45,758 bases of DNA. Source: Streptacidiphilus pinicola. GTDB taxonomy: Bacteria > Actinomycetota > Actinomycetes > Streptomycetales > Streptomycetaceae. The notes below the pieces were generated by a model. The model was given only the letters and a program-made list of their open reading frames with translations. It was not told the origin of the DNA and searched no databases. Shown piece after piece: positions 32,648 to 41,160 of this stretch (the first letter of the stretch is position 1; the number at the start of each line of letters is the position of its first letter). A program made the position numbers and the translations under genes. The DNA is taken from positions 1 to 45,758 of the forward strand of contig NZ_QKYN01000096.1 of assembly GCF_003258295.1 (NCBI RefSeq), written 5' to 3'.

Positions 32648-32679
32648 GGCCTGACCGGCGGGGATCCGCCGGTCAGGCC
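32648..32679. terminator. Bidirectional terminator hairpin
   Basis: GGCCTGACCGGCGG (32648-32661) and CCGCCGGTCAGGCC (32666-32679) form a perfect 14-bp stem with a four-base loop between the convergent AspRS-like and MFS genes, overlapping the MFS stop codon. Confidence 0.9.
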
Positions 32680-33992
32680 TCCGCAGGGAGCGCCTCCGCG
32701 GCGGGCACGTCGTCGTCCGTGCTCGGTTCGACGTGGCGCGGGAGTTCGCGCATGTGGCGCAGCGGCGAGAAGAACACGGGCAGGAAGGCCAGGAGTTGGC
32801 CGATGCCTGCGACCAGTAGCGTGCCGCGGACGCCGATCGCGGACCCCAGCAGGCCGCCGACGAGCCCGCCGAGCGGCAGGGTGCCCCAGACCAGGAACCG
32901 CATGGTGGCGTTCATCCGGCCGAGGAGGCCGGGCGGGCAGAGCGCCTGGCGGAAGCTGACCTGGGTGATGTTGTAGACGACGATGCCGATCCACATCGCC
33001 AACTCGCTGACGGCCAGCAGGCCGAGGGTCCAGTCGCGGTGCACGAACGGCGCCACGAGCGAGCACGGTCCCACCAGGGCCATGGGGACCCAGATGGCGC
33101 GGCCCTGCCCGATCCGCGCCGCGACCCGGCCGGCCACCAGCGCGCCGACCAGGCCGCCGACCGAGCCCGTCGAGGTGATCAGGCCGATCACGCCCGCCGA
33201 CAGGTGGAGCTCGCGGGCCAGCAGGACGAGGAAGACGGCGTTGATCATGGCCGCGAAGAGGTTGGCCGTGGCCGTGCACGCCGAGATCGCGCGCAGCATC
33301 CGGTTGTGCAGGACGAAGCTCAGCCCCTCCCGGATCTCGCGCGACAGACTGCGATCGGTGGCCCGTTCGGGTCGAGGGGACTGCGCGCGGATCGCGCGGA
33401 CCCAGCCGGCCGACCAGACGAAACTGAGCGCGTCGACCAGCAGCGCGTAGGGCGCGCCGAGCGCCTGCACCAGCAGGCCGCCGAGGCCCGGCCCGACGAT
33501 CTGGCTGGTCGACTCGCTGGCCTGCAACTTGGCGTTGCCCTCGACCAGTTCCTCCCGGTTCACGAGCTGCGGAAGGTAGGACTGGTAGGCGACGTCGAAG
33601 AAGACCGTGGCCACGCCGGTGACCAGGGCGACGAGGTAGAGCTGCCAGATGCGCAGCACGCCGAGCAGCGCCGCCGTCGGGATCCACGCCAGCACTGCGG
33701 CCCGGGCGAGGTCGTTGACCACGAGCACGGAGCGGAACCGCATCCGCTCGACCCACGCGCCGGCCGGGAGCCCGACCAGGACGAAGGCCGCCGTCTGGCA
33801 GGCGGTCAGCAGCCCCACCTGGAACGTCGAGGCGTGCAACGCCAGCACCGCGACCAGGGGCAGCGCCAACTGGCTGACGGTGGAGCCGAACTGACTCACC
33901 GACTCGCCGATCCACAGGCGCCGGAAGTCGGGGTGGTGCCAGAGGCCGCCCCGGCGGGCGGTGCCCTCGGACGGGGTCTGAAGGGACGTCAT
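32673..33992 (-). CDS. MFS exporter
   Basis: The 439-residue protein has about twelve membrane segments and resembles the MFS_3/enterobactin-exporter-like group (HHPDFRRLWIGESVSQFGSTVSQLALPLVAV near the start, LPAGAWVERMRFRSVLV in the loop 2-3 region). It probably exports a drug or siderophore. The ATG at 33992 is chosen, since upstream GTG/TTG starts fall in the operator-like repeat. It is divergent from a winged-helix regulator that probably controls it. Confidence 0.85.
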   Translation of the reverse strand: MTSLQTPSEGTARRGGLWHHPDFRRLWIGESVSQFGSTVSQLALPLVAVLALHASTFQVGLLTACQTAAFVLVGLPAGAWVERMRFRSVLVVNDLARAAVLAWIPTAALLGVLRIWQLYLVALVTGVATVFFDVAYQSYLPQLVNREELVEGNAKLQASESTSQIVGPGLGGLLVQALGAPYALLVDALSFVWSAGWVRAIRAQSPRPERATDRSLSREIREGLSFVLHNRMLRAISACTATANLFAAMINAVFLVLLARELHLSAGVIGLITSTGSVGGLVGALVAGRVAARIGQGRAIWVPMALVGPCSLVAPFVHRDWTLGLLAVSELAMWIGIVVYNITQVSFRQALCPPGLLGRMNATMRFLVWGTLPLGGLVGGLLGSAIGVRGTLLVAGIGQLLAFLPVFFSPLRHMRELPRHVEPSTDDDVPAAEALPAEA

Positions 33993-34008
33993 GGCGACCA
34001 CCGTCGCC

Positions 34009-34034
34009 AAGTGATTGGGTTTTGTCAATCACTT
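34009..34034. promoter_or_regulatory. Inverted-repeat operator between MFS gene and regulator
   Basis: AAGTGATTG (34009-34017) and CAATCACTT (34026-34034) are perfect 9-bp arms with an eight-base spacer, AT-rich in a GC-rich setting, in the 90-base gap between the divergent genes. TTGACA (minus strand, around 34022-34027) lies inside it, so a bound repressor would cover the MFS promoter. Confidence 0.65.
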
Positions 34035-34082
34035 TCCTGGACGCGAGCGGTTCCCCCGAGCCCCGTTCAGTACCCTGCTGGC

Positions 34083-34580
34083 ATGACCGAACGCAGGCCG
34101 GCGACGGACGAGGAAGCCAAGGCCCTCGCCTCGTCCCTGCGGATGCGCATCCTGCGCATCTGCCTGAGCGAGCCGCGCACCAACAAGCAGATCGCGGCGA
34201 TCCTCGGCCGCGATCCGGCCAGCGTGCTGCACCACACCCGCACGCTGGTGCGCACCGGATTTCTGGAGGCCCAGCAGGAGCGACGCGGCGCCCGCGGCGC
34301 GCGCGAGATCCCCTACCTGGCGACGCGGAAGTCCTGGCAGCTGGAGGCGCCCGCGATGGACCGCGTCCTGCTCGACGCGTTCCTGGAGGAGGTCGCGCTC
34401 GCCCCCGCCGCGGACGTCGACGCGACGCGGCTCGGGCTGCGCCTCTCCCCCGAGGACATGGCGGAGTTCCGCAGCCGGTTGCAGGCACTGCTGGAGGAGT
34501 TCGCCGCCCGCCCCGACGACGCCTCAGCACCCGCGTGGTCGCTCTTCTTCGCCCTGCATCCGGACCCGAACCGGCCCTGA
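34083..34580 (+). CDS. ArsR-like winged-helix regulator
   Basis: The 165-residue protein starts with an ArsR/HTH_20-type winged helix (residues 10-85: EAKALASSLRMRILRICLSEPRTNKQIAAIL, then PASVLHHTRTLVRTGFLEAQ) and a helical tail. It lacks metal-binding cysteines, so it is not a classical metal sensor. It is divergent from the MFS gene. TACCCT lies six bases before the ATG with no ribosome site, pointing to a leaderless message. Confidence 0.82.
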   Translation: MTERRPATDEEAKALASSLRMRILRICLSEPRTNKQIAAILGRDPASVLHHTRTLVRTGFLEAQQERRGARGAREIPYLATRKSWQLEAPAMDRVLLDAFLEEVALAPAADVDATRLGLRLSPEDMAEFRSRLQALLEEFAARPDDASAPAWSLFFALHPDPNRP

Positions 34581-34694
34581 GCTGCGACGTCCCGGACAGG
34601 CACCGCCCCGTCCCCTCACTCGAACGGACGAGCGTCGACCCGATAGGGTCCGGGTAGCCTGCGGAGGCAGGAAGGCGCGGCCTGGGGAGGGCCA

Positions 34695-34898
34695 GTGAGT
34701 CAGCCGGGGATGGAGCTGAAGCCCGACGAGGCGGACGCGCTGCGCGCGTGGGCCGCGGACGAGCGGGCCAGGGCGGACAGTCTCGCCGCCGCGCTGGAGC
34801 AGATCGCGGCGAACGGGCTGCCCACCGACGAGGAGTGCGTGGACTGGGAGGAGATCCGCGAGCTGGCGCTGGCGAGGCTCGACGGCCGTGTCCCGTAG
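34695..34898 (+). CDS. Antitoxin-like small protein
   Basis: The 67-residue acidic, helical protein (LKPDEADALRAWAADERARADSL, DEECVDWEEIRELALARL) precedes and overlaps a RelE-like toxin gene by 11 bases. This size, charge and order fit a type II antitoxin, though no DNA-binding motif is obvious. It starts with GTG after GGGAGG. Confidence 0.6.
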   Translation: MSQPGMELKPDEADALRAWAADERARADSLAAALEQIAANGLPTDEECVDWEEIRELALARLDGRVP

Positions 34899-35148
34899 GC
34901 TCCGGCGCCGGCCGGCGCAGATCCGGTTCACCGAGGGCGCCCGCAAGCAGGTCGACGCGCTGACCGACGCGGAGGAGGTGCGCCGCCTGGACCGGGCCCT
35001 CAACGAGCTCGCAATCGACCCGGAGATGGGCGTGCCGACGCGATTCCCGCTGATCCGCGACTACCGCAACGATGCGGAGGGCGTGCGCGTCATCTACTCA
35101 GTATCGGTTCTGCGCTCGGCCATCCTGGTCGCGTACGTGGAGGCATAG
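34888..35148 (+). CDS. RelE/ParE-superfamily toxin-like protein
   Basis: The 86-residue basic protein fits the RelE/ParE fold: an N-terminal strand IRFTEGARKQVDAL, a helix with DRALNELAIDP, and terminal strands RFPLIRDYRNDAEGVRVIYSV and AILVAYVEA. Such proteins cleave mRNA on the ribosome or poison gyrase; which applies is not visible. The overlapping start (GTG at 34888) implies coupled translation with the antitoxin-like gene. Confidence 0.75.
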   Translation: MSRRLRRRPAQIRFTEGARKQVDALTDAEEVRRLDRALNELAIDPEMGVPTRFPLIRDYRNDAEGVRVIYSVSVLRSAILVAYVEA

Positions 35149-35162
35149 GAGGCCGACGAGAC

Positions 35163-35429
35163 ATGGCACGGGTCCCCGACGAGGCCCGGCGGGCGAGAGT
35201 GCGCCTGGTGCTCTCCCTCGCCCTCACCCTGGCCGCCCTGCTCTTCACCCTGTTCGGCTCGCTCGCCGACGCCCCCTTCGTGGGCTGGGCGTTGACGGCG
35301 ACGGTGGCCGGCGTGCTGGTGACCACCTGGTTCGGACTGGACGCGTGGATCACCCACCGCTCGGCGCGGGAACGCCTCTACGGCTCCGGCGGGATAACTC
35401 CTATGACGGGAGCGAAGCGCCAGCGCTGA
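35163..35429 (+). CDS. Small membrane protein after the toxin-antitoxin pair
   Basis: The 88-residue protein has two membrane segments (LVLSLALTLAALLFTLFGSLA and FVGWALTATVAGVLVTTWFGL) and basic ends. It starts 14 bases after the toxin gene, so it may be co-transcribed. Its last 29 bases overlap, tail to tail, the end of the SMC-like gene on the other strand. Function is unknown. Confidence 0.6.
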   Translation: MARVPDEARRARVRLVLSLALTLAALLFTLFGSLADAPFVGWALTATVAGVLVTTWFGLDAWITHRSARERLYGSGGITPMTGAKRQR

Positions 35430-38400
35430 GCTCCGCCTCCGGCTCGTCCTCCGGGCGGGGGCGGCGGAAGACGCGGGTCGCGCTGACCGCGCCGTGGATC
35501 TCCCCCTCCTCCTCGTCGAGTTGGGGCAGGCCGGGACGCAGGTGCTCCTCCACCGAGATGTACTTCAGCCCGGCGCGCAGGTCTGCGTCGTTGCGCAGAC
35601 GGATGATGAGCGGGAACTCCGCGAGCGCCGTGGTGTCGAACAGGCCGGTGGTGTAGATCAGCTGGACCCCGAGCGCGTCGGCCACGGCGCGCTGGAGCTC
35701 CAGCAGGTAGGTCGCGTTGGCGCGGCCGATGGGGTTGTCGAGGAAGAGCGTGCCGGCGTGGCGCAGCTTGGCCTGGCCGCGGTCGTTGGCGCGCAGCGCG
35801 GCCATGGTGCAGTAGAGCGCGATGGCCGCGGTCAGCAGCTGACCGCCGGAGAAGACGTCGGACATCTGGCTGACCGACACCCGCTCGGCGCGCAGCACCG
35901 CGTCCGGCTTGAGGATCTCGACGGTGACGCCGCGCGGCTCCAGCGCCGCGTGGACGCCGCGCAGCAGCAGCGACATGCCGTCGCGGCGGTTCCAGTCGAC
36001 CGCTCCGGAGGAGGAGTTGGCGCCCTGGCGCCTGACGGCGGCGCGGGTCGCCTCGTCGATGACCTCGCCCAGACGCTCCGTCAGCACCGCGTGGTCGGGC
36101 TCCTCGAAGCGGATCCGCAGGAACTCCTGCCCGGACCACTCGCCCAGGCCCTCGGGCAGGCGGGAGAGGCGCTGCGCCGCGCGCAGCGTCGTCAGTGAGG
36201 TCTCGACCAGGCCGCGCAGCCGGTCGACGATGCTGTCGCGGTTGCGCTCCAGTTGGTCGAGCTCGTCGGTGAGCACCCGCAGGCGCGGCGCGAAGGCGGC
36301 CGCCCACTGGGCGGCGTGCTCGGGCAGCACGGCGGCGGGCAGTTCGCGGATCTGCTGCCGCGCGGGCGTGCGGACGGCCTCGAAGCGGGTGGAGTTGGCG
36401 TGCCGGATCAGCGCGTCGCTGGCGTCCCGGACCGCGAGGTCGGCGGCCGACAACTCCGCGCTCGCGGCCCGCAGGTGGCGGCGCGCGTCGGAGGCGGCGT
36501 GCCGGGCCTCGGGCAGGGTGCCGGTGACCGGCGCGGCCTGCTCCTCGTCCTCCCCGTGCCCCGCGCCGTCCGCGGCGGGCTCGCGCAGGCCGTCGCGCAC
36601 CTGGGCGGCGGTCTCCTCGAACTCGGCGGCGGCGTGCTGGGCGGCATCCAGGGTGCGCTGCAGTTCGGCGTGGGCGGCCCGGCCCGCCTCCAACGCGTCG
36701 CTGCGGGAGGCCAGTTCGGCGGTGGCGGCGCGCAGCAGCGCGCGGGCGTGCTCCTGGTCGGCCGGGACCAGATCCTCGGGCAGCTCGGTGTGGGCCTCGC
36801 CGGAGGCGGGCGCGCTCCGTTCGGCGTCGCCGCGCAGGCGGCCGAGCTGCTCGCTGGCGGCGGAGGCGCGGGCCTCGATCGTCTGCACCAGGTCCTCGGC
36901 GCGGGTGGCCGCGGCCTGGCGGGCGGGGCCGTCGGCGCCGTCGGGGCTCCCGAGCAGCTCCTCGGCGCGCACCCGGACCTTGTTGGTGAGCCGGTCCAAC
37001 TCGGCACGCGCGGAGGACTCGTCGCTCTCCGCACGGGCCTGCTCGGCGCGCAGGTCCGCACCTACGCCGACCTTCTCGTAGAGCTGCGCGGCGACCCGGT
37101 GCGCCTCGCGCAGCGTGGGCAACGACGCCGTGGGCACGTCGCCGGAGGCCGCCGTGTCCGACAGGTCGTCGGGCAGGTCCGAGCTGGGCAGTTCGGCCCG
37201 CTCGGCGCGCAGGGCGCGGGCGGTGCGGCGGGCGTCGTCGGCGGCGCGCTGGGCGGCGCGGCGGTCCTCGTCGGCGGCCTGGGCCAGCTCGGTGCAGGCG
37301 TGCTGGCGCAGCTCCGCCTGGGTGGTCTCGTCGGCGACCGCACGCAGACGGGTCGTCCAGGCGGAGCGCTCGCGCAGGCGGTAGGCGAGGCCGGCGAGCG
37401 CGTCCGCGCGGCGCCGGGCCTGCTGGGCGGCCTCCAGCCGGGTCTCCCGCGTGCGGGCGGCGGTGGCGCGCTCCTGCTCGGCCTCGTCGTGCGCGGCACG
37501 GGCCGCACCCCGCTCTGCGGACGCGAACTCCAGCGCCGTGCGCGCGGCCTCGACGTCGGCGGCCAGCTCGGCCAGACGCCCGGCCGGGCAACCGGTGCGC
37601 CAGGAGGAGAGACGGCCGACCAGCAGCCGGTCCCCGCCGAGGCGCGCGGCGAGCTCGCGGATCTGCTCGTCCCGGGCGGCGGCGCGGTCGCGCAGCTGGC
37701 GGCGCTCGTCGTCGGCCGCGGACTCGTCGTGCATGGCCGGGTTCGGCGGCACGAGGAAGACGCCGTTCTCGCCCTCCGCGGACGGCTCCTGGGTGACCGG
37801 GGCGAGCAGCGCCGCGGCCGTGCCGACGGCCACCGCGGAGCGCGGCAGCAGCGCGGCGGCGGCCAGGGTCTCCCGGGCGCGGGCGAGTGAGGCCGGGTCG
37901 GTGACGATGACGCCGTCCACCAACTGAGGGCGGGCGGCGAGGATCCGCTCGTGGTCGACCGTGTCGACGGACTGGGCCAGGTAGCGCCAGCCCGGCAGGG
38001 CCGGGACGCCGTGCTCGCCGAGGTACTCGACCGTGGCCAGCACGTCCGGGCCCGGCGGCAGCAGACCGCCGTCGCCGAGCGCGGCCAGGATGCGGGAGTC
38101 GTCGGCCGCCTGGGTGCGCAGGTCGAACAGGTTGCGCTCGGCACTGGCCACGGCGTTCTCGAGCTGCTCGCGCAGCGAGTCGGCGGCGCCGTCGAGCTGC
38201 TGCGGCGTCAGTTCCCCGTCGGCCACGCCCAGCAGGGCGTTGATCCGCGGCTCGGCGGCGAGCAGGCCCGCGGTGTGCTCCTCGGCCGCCAGCGCCGTCT
38301 CGGCGGCGGCCAGCGCGTCCTGGGCGCGGGCGGCGGCGAGTTCGGCGCGGCTCTCGCGGGTGGCGGCCTCGCGTGCTCGGCCCGCCGCCTGCTCGGCGGT

Positions 38401-40089
38401 GGCGCGCGCCTCCTCCCAGGCCACACCGGCGAGCTTTTCGGCGTCGGCGGCCTCCAGCGCGGCGCGCGCCGGGTCGACGGCCTCCGGGCTGTCGGTGTCG
38501 CCCGTCGTGGTGTCGATCCAGCCGGCGCGCACAGCCTGCTGGGTCTCCTGCTCGACCTCGGCGAGACGCTGGCGCAGGTGATCGCCCTCGGACCGGGCCT
38601 TCTGCGCGGCGGTCACGGCGGCGGTGGCGTCGCGACGGGCGGCCTCGCCCTGGGTCTGCAGCTCGTGGGCGCGCGACTCCTCACTGTCGGCGCGCTCCTC
38701 GGCGGCCTCGGCCGCGGCCTCCAGCGCGCGGACCAGGGCGACGGCGGCCTTGGTGCGCGCGGCCAGCGCGGGCGCGGCGTCCCGCTCGGCCTCGCGGATC
38801 GCGGCGGAGACGCGCGCCGCCCGGTCCGCGGCCGCGCGGTGACGGAGCACCAGTTCCGTTGCCTGCCAGGCGGAGTGGAGCGTCCTGGCGTCCAGCAGCT
38901 CACGGCGCAGCCCGGCCGCGTCCGAGGTGGCGTCCGCCAGCGCCAGGCTGGCATGACGGTGCGTCAACTCGGCCGTGATCAGCGACTGCCGGGTCCGGGC
39001 GTCGTGCGCGACGGCCACGGCGTCGGCCGCGGCGGCGACCTGCTCCTCCAACTCGCCGACACGTGCCCGCTCCAGGCCCGCGCGGGCGGAGAGCGAACGG
39101 GCGAGCCTGCGGGCGCGGCGCTCGGCGGAACGGTGGTGCTCCCGCACGGACTCGCGGGCCGTGGCGGCCTCGGCGATCCTGTGCAGCAGATCGAGCGAGC
39201 CGCCGGTGAAGTCCCGCTCGGCGGTCAATTCGGCCCGGCGGCCCAGCTTGTTGGCGAAGCCGTGGACCAGGTCCGCCAGTCCGTCGGTGTCGCGCGTGTC
39301 GGTGACGGCCCGCAGCAGCAGGTCGGTGAAGTCCTTGTCGCTCTTGACCGCGAAGAGGCCGGCCGCCTCACCCTCGTCGGCGTTCATCTCGCGCTGGTAG
39401 CGGAAGAGTTCCGGGTCGAGGCCGAGCGCGCTCAGGTGCTCGGTCCAGCGCTCGTGGCCCTCCTCCCAGCTGACCTCCAGCTCGGGGGCGAGCTTGCCCG
39501 CCTCCATCAGCAGGTCGCGGAAGCCCTTCATGGTGCGGCGACGGCCCCGCGCGCTGACCTTCGGCGCCTCCAGGCCCGGTGCGGGCATCAGCACGGCGCG
39601 CTCGGCGACGGGCAGCGAGTCCAGACTCAGCGCCGGACCGGGCCGGAACGAGTACCACGCCTCGGCGAACTTGCGCGGGTCGGCGGAGACCTGGCGCCCA
39701 CGCCACTCGCTCACCTTGCCGACGACGACGGTCTCGCCGGTGAGCGTGTGCTGCCACTCCAGCGCGACGTGCCCGCAGTCGTCCGCCAGCAGGAACTTGC
39801 GCAACACGCCGGAGCTGGCACCACCGAGGGTGTTGCGGTGGCCGGGCAGCATCACCGAGAAGATCAGCTTGAGCAGGACGGACTTTCCGCCGCCGTTCTC
39901 CAGGAACAGCACGCCCGCGGGCGCCGGGCGGCGCACCGGCCCGTTGTCCTCCTCGTCGAAGAACCCCGGCTGACGCGGCGCGGGGTCCGGCACGGCATCG
40001 CCGACGCCGCTCAGGTCGAGCACGGTGTCGGCGTACCGCGCACCGGCAGGGCCGATGGAGTACAGGCGAACCCGGTTCAGCTCGTACAT
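35401..40089 (-). CDS. SMC-like condensin ATPase (MksB/JetC-like)
   Basis: The 1562-residue protein has the SMC layout: an N-terminal half-ATPase with Walker A ENGGGKS (residues 64-70), coiled coil (about 305-650, rich in Ala/Glu/Arg), a globular hinge-like domain (about 670-785), a second coiled coil (about 790-1330) and the C-terminal half with the ABC signature VFSGGQLL (SGGQ at 1414-1417) and Walker B GTLFLDNP (to 1453). It would dimerise at the hinge and act on DNA with the two upstream gene products. It resembles MksB/JetC proteins more than canonical SMC, which lacks this operon order. It is last of three genes (44-base gap). Confidence 0.85.
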   Translation of the reverse strand: MYELNRVRLYSIGPAGARYADTVLDLSGVGDAVPDPAPRQPGFFDEEDNGPVRRPAPAGVLFLENGGGKSVLLKLIFSVMLPGHRNTLGGASSGVLRKFLLADDCGHVALEWQHTLTGETVVVGKVSEWRGRQVSADPRKFAEAWYSFRPGPALSLDSLPVAERAVLMPAPGLEAPKVSARGRRRTMKGFRDLLMEAGKLAPELEVSWEEGHERWTEHLSALGLDPELFRYQREMNADEGEAAGLFAVKSDKDFTDLLLRAVTDTRDTDGLADLVHGFANKLGRRAELTAERDFTGGSLDLLHRIAEAATARESVREHHRSAERRARRLARSLSARAGLERARVGELEEQVAAAADAVAVAHDARTRQSLITAELTHRHASLALADATSDAAGLRRELLDARTLHSAWQATELVLRHRAAADRAARVSAAIREAERDAAPALAARTKAAVALVRALEAAAEAAEERADSEESRAHELQTQGEAARRDATAAVTAAQKARSEGDHLRQRLAEVEQETQQAVRAGWIDTTTGDTDSPEAVDPARAALEAADAEKLAGVAWEEARATAEQAAGRAREAATRESRAELAAARAQDALAAAETALAAEEHTAGLLAAEPRINALLGVADGELTPQQLDGAADSLREQLENAVASAERNLFDLRTQAADDSRILAALGDGGLLPPGPDVLATVEYLGEHGVPALPGWRYLAQSVDTVDHERILAARPQLVDGVIVTDPASLARARETLAAAALLPRSAVAVGTAAALLAPVTQEPSAEGENGVFLVPPNPAMHDESAADDERRQLRDRAAARDEQIRELAARLGGDRLLVGRLSSWRTGCPAGRLAELAADVEAARTALEFASAERGAARAAHDEAEQERATAARTRETRLEAAQQARRRADALAGLAYRLRERSAWTTRLRAVADETTQAELRQHACTELAQAADEDRRAAQRAADDARRTARALRAERAELPSSDLPDDLSDTAASGDVPTASLPTLREAHRVAAQLYEKVGVGADLRAEQARAESDESSARAELDRLTNKVRVRAEELLGSPDGADGPARQAAATRAEDLVQTIEARASAASEQLGRLRGDAERSAPASGEAHTELPEDLVPADQEHARALLRAATAELASRSDALEAGRAAHAELQRTLDAAQHAAAEFEETAAQVRDGLREPAADGAGHGEDEEQAAPVTGTLPEARHAASDARRHLRAASAELSAADLAVRDASDALIRHANSTRFEAVRTPARQQIRELPAAVLPEHAAQWAAAFAPRLRVLTDELDQLERNRDSIVDRLRGLVETSLTTLRAAQRLSRLPEGLGEWSGQEFLRIRFEEPDHAVLTERLGEVIDEATRAAVRRQGANSSSGAVDWNRRDGMSLLLRGVHAALEPRGVTVEILKPDAVLRAERVSVSQMSDVFSGGQLLTAAIALYCTMAALRANDRGQAKLRHAGTLFLDNPIGRANATYLLELQRAVADALGVQLIYTTGLFDTTALAEFPLIIRLRNDADLRAGLKYISVEEHLRPGLPQLDEEEGEIHGAVSATRVFRRPRPEDEPEAELSAGASLPS

Positions 40090-40133
40090 GGTGCGGCGGA
40101 TCTCCGATCAGAGGGTGGGGGATTCAGGCGCTG

Positions 40134-41009
40134 TCAGACGCTGTGGAACGGCAGGCCGGCGTCGGTGACCAGGTCGTCCGAGTCGTCCGGCGGCAGCAGC
40201 GTCGCGCTGCCGTCCGAGACGGGCACGACGCCCAGCGCGAGCAGCTCCGCCATCGCGGCGCCGCCCGCCATGTCCCGCACCTGCAGCTGGTAGCGGGCGG
40301 TGGTGCGGTAGGTGCCGCCCGAGTCGTCCGAGGTCTTCTGCAGGAAACCGGAGTCGACCAGGAACGACACCGCCTTTCCGACGATGCCGATCGTCGACCC
40401 GGCAAGCCGCCGGGCGTCCTTCGTCGCACCCGTCGCACTGCGGCGGGCGTAGACCCGCCAGGCAGCCTCCAGCCCCGGGGCGTCGCTGACCGGATCGGAG
40501 TTGTCGCCGGTCTCGTCCGCCTGCTGCTCCAGCTTGCGGCAGGCCTGCCGCACGAACGCGTCCACGCCGTTGACGGTGATCCGCCCCAGATACCCGTCGT
40601 CCGCGAGGTCCTCCGGCCGCGGGAAGGCCAGCGCGGCCACGGCGAGGTGCGCGAGCCCGTGCAGGAACCGGTCCGTGGACTCGGACGCGGCGCGCCGGGA
40701 GTACTCCCCCATCCGCACGGCGAACACGCTCTCCTCGTCGGCTGCCACGGCCATCCCCGCTCGCGCGGACACCTCCAGCACGATCAGCCCGAGGCCGGTG
40801 GCCACGGCGTCCGCGAGCCGCGCGAACGACGGGTCGTCCCGGTAGCGCCGGATCAGCTCGGCGTACTCGGCGTCACGAGCGGGCAGCAGCTTCGGCTGCA
40901 GGCCGAAGGAGACCAGCCGGGACGCGTCGGCGACGTCGGCGGGCGTGATCGGTGCGGGCCGGGACGCAGTCTCACCGGCGCTCGGTGCATCGTAGTCGTC
41001 GTCGATCAT
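40134..41009 (-). CDS. KITE-type condensin subunit (MksE/JetB-like)
   Basis: The 291-residue protein lies between the kleisin-like and SMC-like genes, where MksE/JetB is found in condensin operons. It appears to hold winged-helix units (LADAVATGLGLIVLEVSA, YLGRITVNGVDAFVRQA, GIVGKAVSFLVDSGFLQ, then RYQLQVRDMAG as a wing strand). Such KITE proteins bind the kleisin and regulate the ATPase. Sequence alone gives no catalytic site. The identification rests largely on position and size. Confidence 0.7.
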   Translation of the reverse strand: MIDDDYDAPSAGETASRPAPITPADVADASRLVSFGLQPKLLPARDAEYAELIRRYRDDPSFARLADAVATGLGLIVLEVSARAGMAVAADEESVFAVRMGEYSRRAASESTDRFLHGLAHLAVAALAFPRPEDLADDGYLGRITVNGVDAFVRQACRKLEQQADETGDNSDPVSDAPGLEAAWRVYARRSATGATKDARRLAGSTIGIVGKAVSFLVDSGFLQKTSDDSGGTYRTTARYQLQVRDMAGGAAMAELLALGVVPVSDGSATLLPPDDSDDLVTDAGLPFHSV

Positions 41010-41043
41010 CGCTTCACTTCCGGGCCAAGGGACGTTGCAACTT

Positions 41044-41153
41044 CCTCAGGGGCGCGGGGAACTGCGCGAGAAACCACCCCACGCGGATGGCCCTGAACAT
41101 TGAGAACCATCGGCTCGTCGGTGGCTTGTCGCGCAGTTCCTCGCGCCCCCAGG
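41044..41153. repeat. Dispersed Streptomyces-type inverted repeat inside the condensin operon
   Basis: AGGGGCGCGGGGAACTGCGC in the left arm (about 41044-41078) and its imperfect complement in the right arm (41120-41153, GTCGCGCAGTTCCTCGCGCC) form a long stem with a 41-base loop. The motif GGGGCGCGGGGAACTGCGCG is one that I recognise as common between genes in streptomycete genomes. It occupies almost all of the 151-base gap between the kleisin-like and KITE-like genes. Confidence 0.75.
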
Positions 41154-41160
41154 TACTGCA

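Noticed and set aside
34695..35429. JetD/MksG nuclease for the condensin operon
   Set aside because: The three small genes are on the opposite strand, far too short, and look like a RelE-type pair and a membrane protein.
37951..40293. 780-codon open frame opposite the SMC-like gene
   Set aside because: Mirror of the Ala/Glu/Arg-rich coiled coil; Gly/Arg/Val-rich translation without a start signal.
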